A DNA stretch of 7,064 nucleotides from Verrucomicrobiia bacterium (GTDB taxonomy: Bacteria > Verrucomicrobiota > Verrucomicrobiia > Limisphaerales > UBA11358), in the NCBI GenBank assembly GCA_030044395.1, contig JASHVW010000244.1:1-7064 (forward strand), read 5' to 3'. Within the stretch, counting starts at the first letter, position 1. Each line of letters opens with the position of its first letter. The notes beneath the pieces are model-generated. The model was not told where the DNA came from, did no database searches, and saw only the letters and a program-made list of their open reading frames with translations. Below are positions 5,942 through 7,064 of this stretch, one piece after another. A program made the translations under genes and the position numbers.

Positions 5942-6922
5942 ATGGGTGCTCTGATGGAAAACAATAATCAATGTTCCACGGTACCGCGCGCTTTCACCCT
6001 GATCGAATTGCTGGTGGTGATCGCCATCATCGCCATTCTTGCGGCGATGTTGTTTCCGGCACTTCAAGGGGCCAAGATAAGGGGGCAGTCACTTGGATGT
6101 GCGAATGATGAGAGGGAACTCATGGTTGCCTGGCGCATGTATGCCGACGACAACAACTCAAAATTTGCTCCCAACGAGGATTACAACGCCACACCGCGGT
6201 GGGTGGCTGGAGACATGCGGGGGTTGATTGTATCGGCCGTGCCGGGCGCCGCTCATTATACCGGCATTGATGCCACCAACTATGCTCTTTTGACGGACCC
6301 GCATTATTCCGTGATGGGGCGTTATGCCGCCAACTGGAATATATTTAAATGTCCCGCTGACCAAAGCACCTGGAGTGTTACGGGAACCGCTGGGCAAAAT
6401 GAAAAACCCCGTGTGCGTTCCTATTCCATGAACCAGGCAGTCGGATGTTCTGAGAATGGCACGTTGATAGGGTCGGCGGATGTTCTGGGCCACTGGCTTT
6501 CATCTGGAAACGCCAATTCACCTGGAGGCAGCCCGTGGAGAGTCTTTACGAAAGACAGCGATATTGTGGGAATGGCGTCCTCCGATTTGCTGGTGCTGGA
6601 CTGTGAACATCCGGAAAGCATCAACGACGCCGCGCTTGCGGAAACAATCCCGCTAAGTCCGCATTCAGCCTATTTTGTTGACGTGCCTACGAAGGTCCAT
6701 GGAAATTGCTGCCCTTTTTCATTTGCGGATTCCCACGTGGAAATTCATAAATGGGCGGATCCCAGTGTCATTCCCAATATCAATTGGGAGCCGGACAACC
6801 CTACGGCTCCGAGTCTTGGCGGCGCACAGAATCCTGCTGCTGACGACCCGGATGTGATTTGGATGGCGCACCATCTCACCTGTGCCGCGGAGGGCGAGAA
6901 AGAAATCACGTATTTCCCTTAA
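5942..6922 (+). CDS. Type II secretion/type IV pilin-like protein, prepilin cleavage/H-X9-DG family
   Basis: The 326-residue product starts at 5942, supported by AGGAG 9 bases upstream; an ATG at 5846 would give a 358-residue form. A short basic leader ends in RA and is followed by FTLIELLVVIAIIAILAAML (18-37). This is the class III prepilin signal and N-terminal helix, with Glu at position 5 of the mature protein (E22). Cleavage and N-methylation by a prepilin peptidase are expected between A17 and F18; the -1 residue is Ala rather than the usual Gly. The globular part has family features: MYADDNNSKFAPN (66-78), IFKCPAD (134-140), and near the C-terminus HGNCCPFSFADSHVEIHKW. The last is an H-X9-DS version of the H-X9-DG motif (H253, D263, S264). 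Such genes occur in many copies in Verrucomicrobiota and Planctomycetota genomes, usually without pilus operon partners, as here. The exact role is unknown; an envelope or surface pseudopilin is the best description. Confidence 0.93.
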   Translation: MGALMENNNQCSTVPRAFTLIELLVVIAIIAILAAMLFPALQGAKIRGQSLGCANDERELMVAWRMYADDNNSKFAPNEDYNATPRWVAGDMRGLIVSAVPGAAHYTGIDATNYALLTDPHYSVMGRYAANWNIFKCPADQSTWSVTGTAGQNEKPRVRSYSMNQAVGCSENGTLIGSADVLGHWLSSGNANSPGGSPWRVFTKDSDIVGMASSDLLVLDCEHPESINDAALAETIPLSPHSAYFVDVPTKVHGNCCPFSFADSHVEIHKWADPSVIPNINWEPDNPTAPSLGGAQNPAADDPDVIWMAHHLTCAAEGEKEITYFP

Positions 6923-7064
6923 CCGCCAGTTAAAAGGCAGCAGACGACGTGGGTGACGGAGGAGGCAATTTAAAATTCGTCTGAGGTATGTGATTTCAGA
7001 TCATTGCTGACCAATAGAGCAATTCCATCAAAGCTGCAGCGCTGAGTTAAGAAATCCATGGGAC
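6923..7064. other. 3' flank without recognisable gene
   Basis: After the pseudopilin stop there is no convincing coding start. A purine-rich GGAGGAGG stretch (6958-6965) resembles a ribosome binding site but is followed only by frames that close at once. CAGACGA (6941-6947) and TCGTCTG (6977-6983) are a 7-base inverted repeat with a 29-base loop. It has no T-run after it, so it is a poor terminator. An ATG at 7058 is too close to the window end to judge. Confidence 0.4.

Noticed and set aside
6919..6933. TTAAC-CGCCA-GTTAA inverted repeat at the pseudopilin stop as a terminator
   Set aside because: The stem is only 5 A/T-rich base pairs and is not followed by a T-run; it is too weak to call.
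1..7064. CRISPR array, tRNA, rRNA or insertion sequence
   Set aside because: There are no regularly spaced direct repeats, no tRNA-like cloverleaf or rRNA signature, and no transposase motifs in any frame.

Overview
The window reads as chromosomal DNA of a Verrucomicrobiota-type bacterium, plausibly from the Pedosphaera/Limisphaerales side. This assignment is an inference from gene style, not from a marker gene. The clues are a pseudopilin-like protein beginning RAFTLIELLVVIAIIAILAAML with a degenerate H-X9-DG motif, a very long sensor kinase with a beta-rich extracellular part, and a short interspersed-repeat-like hairpin in a spacer.

Layout. (1) Positions 1-1277, minus strand: a secreted glycoside hydrolase family 47 (class I alpha-1,2-mannosidase-type) protein, cut by the window edge near its C-terminus. 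(2) Positions 1278-1488: a spacer with an AT-rich dyad and direct repeats just upstream of the mannosidase. (3) Positions 1489-2169, minus: a NarL/FixJ-type response regulator. (4) Positions 2166-5504, minus: its partner sensor histidine kinase of about 1112 residues. Its extracellular part holds discoidin-like segments and about six OB-fold-like modules. The two genes overlap by the four bases ATGA. (5) Positions 5505-5941: a divergent spacer with several inverted repeats. (6) Positions 5942-6922, plus: a pseudopilin-like protein of the prepilin-cleavage/H-X9-DG type. (7) Positions 6923-7064: no recognisable gene.

How the parts may work together (inference). The kinase, the regulator and the mannosidase lie in that order on one strand. 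The kinase ectodomain looks built to bind a polymeric ligand, so the set could be a glycan-responsive two-component system with a mannosidase as a possible output. The most interesting non-coding signal is a palindrome, TACAC-N4-GTGTAATAT. It occurs once in the spacer upstream of the kinase and the pseudopilin, and once in the last codons of the kinase just ahead of the regulator gene. Its 7-2-7 geometry resembles sites bound by NarL-type regulators, which makes it a candidate operator of this system.
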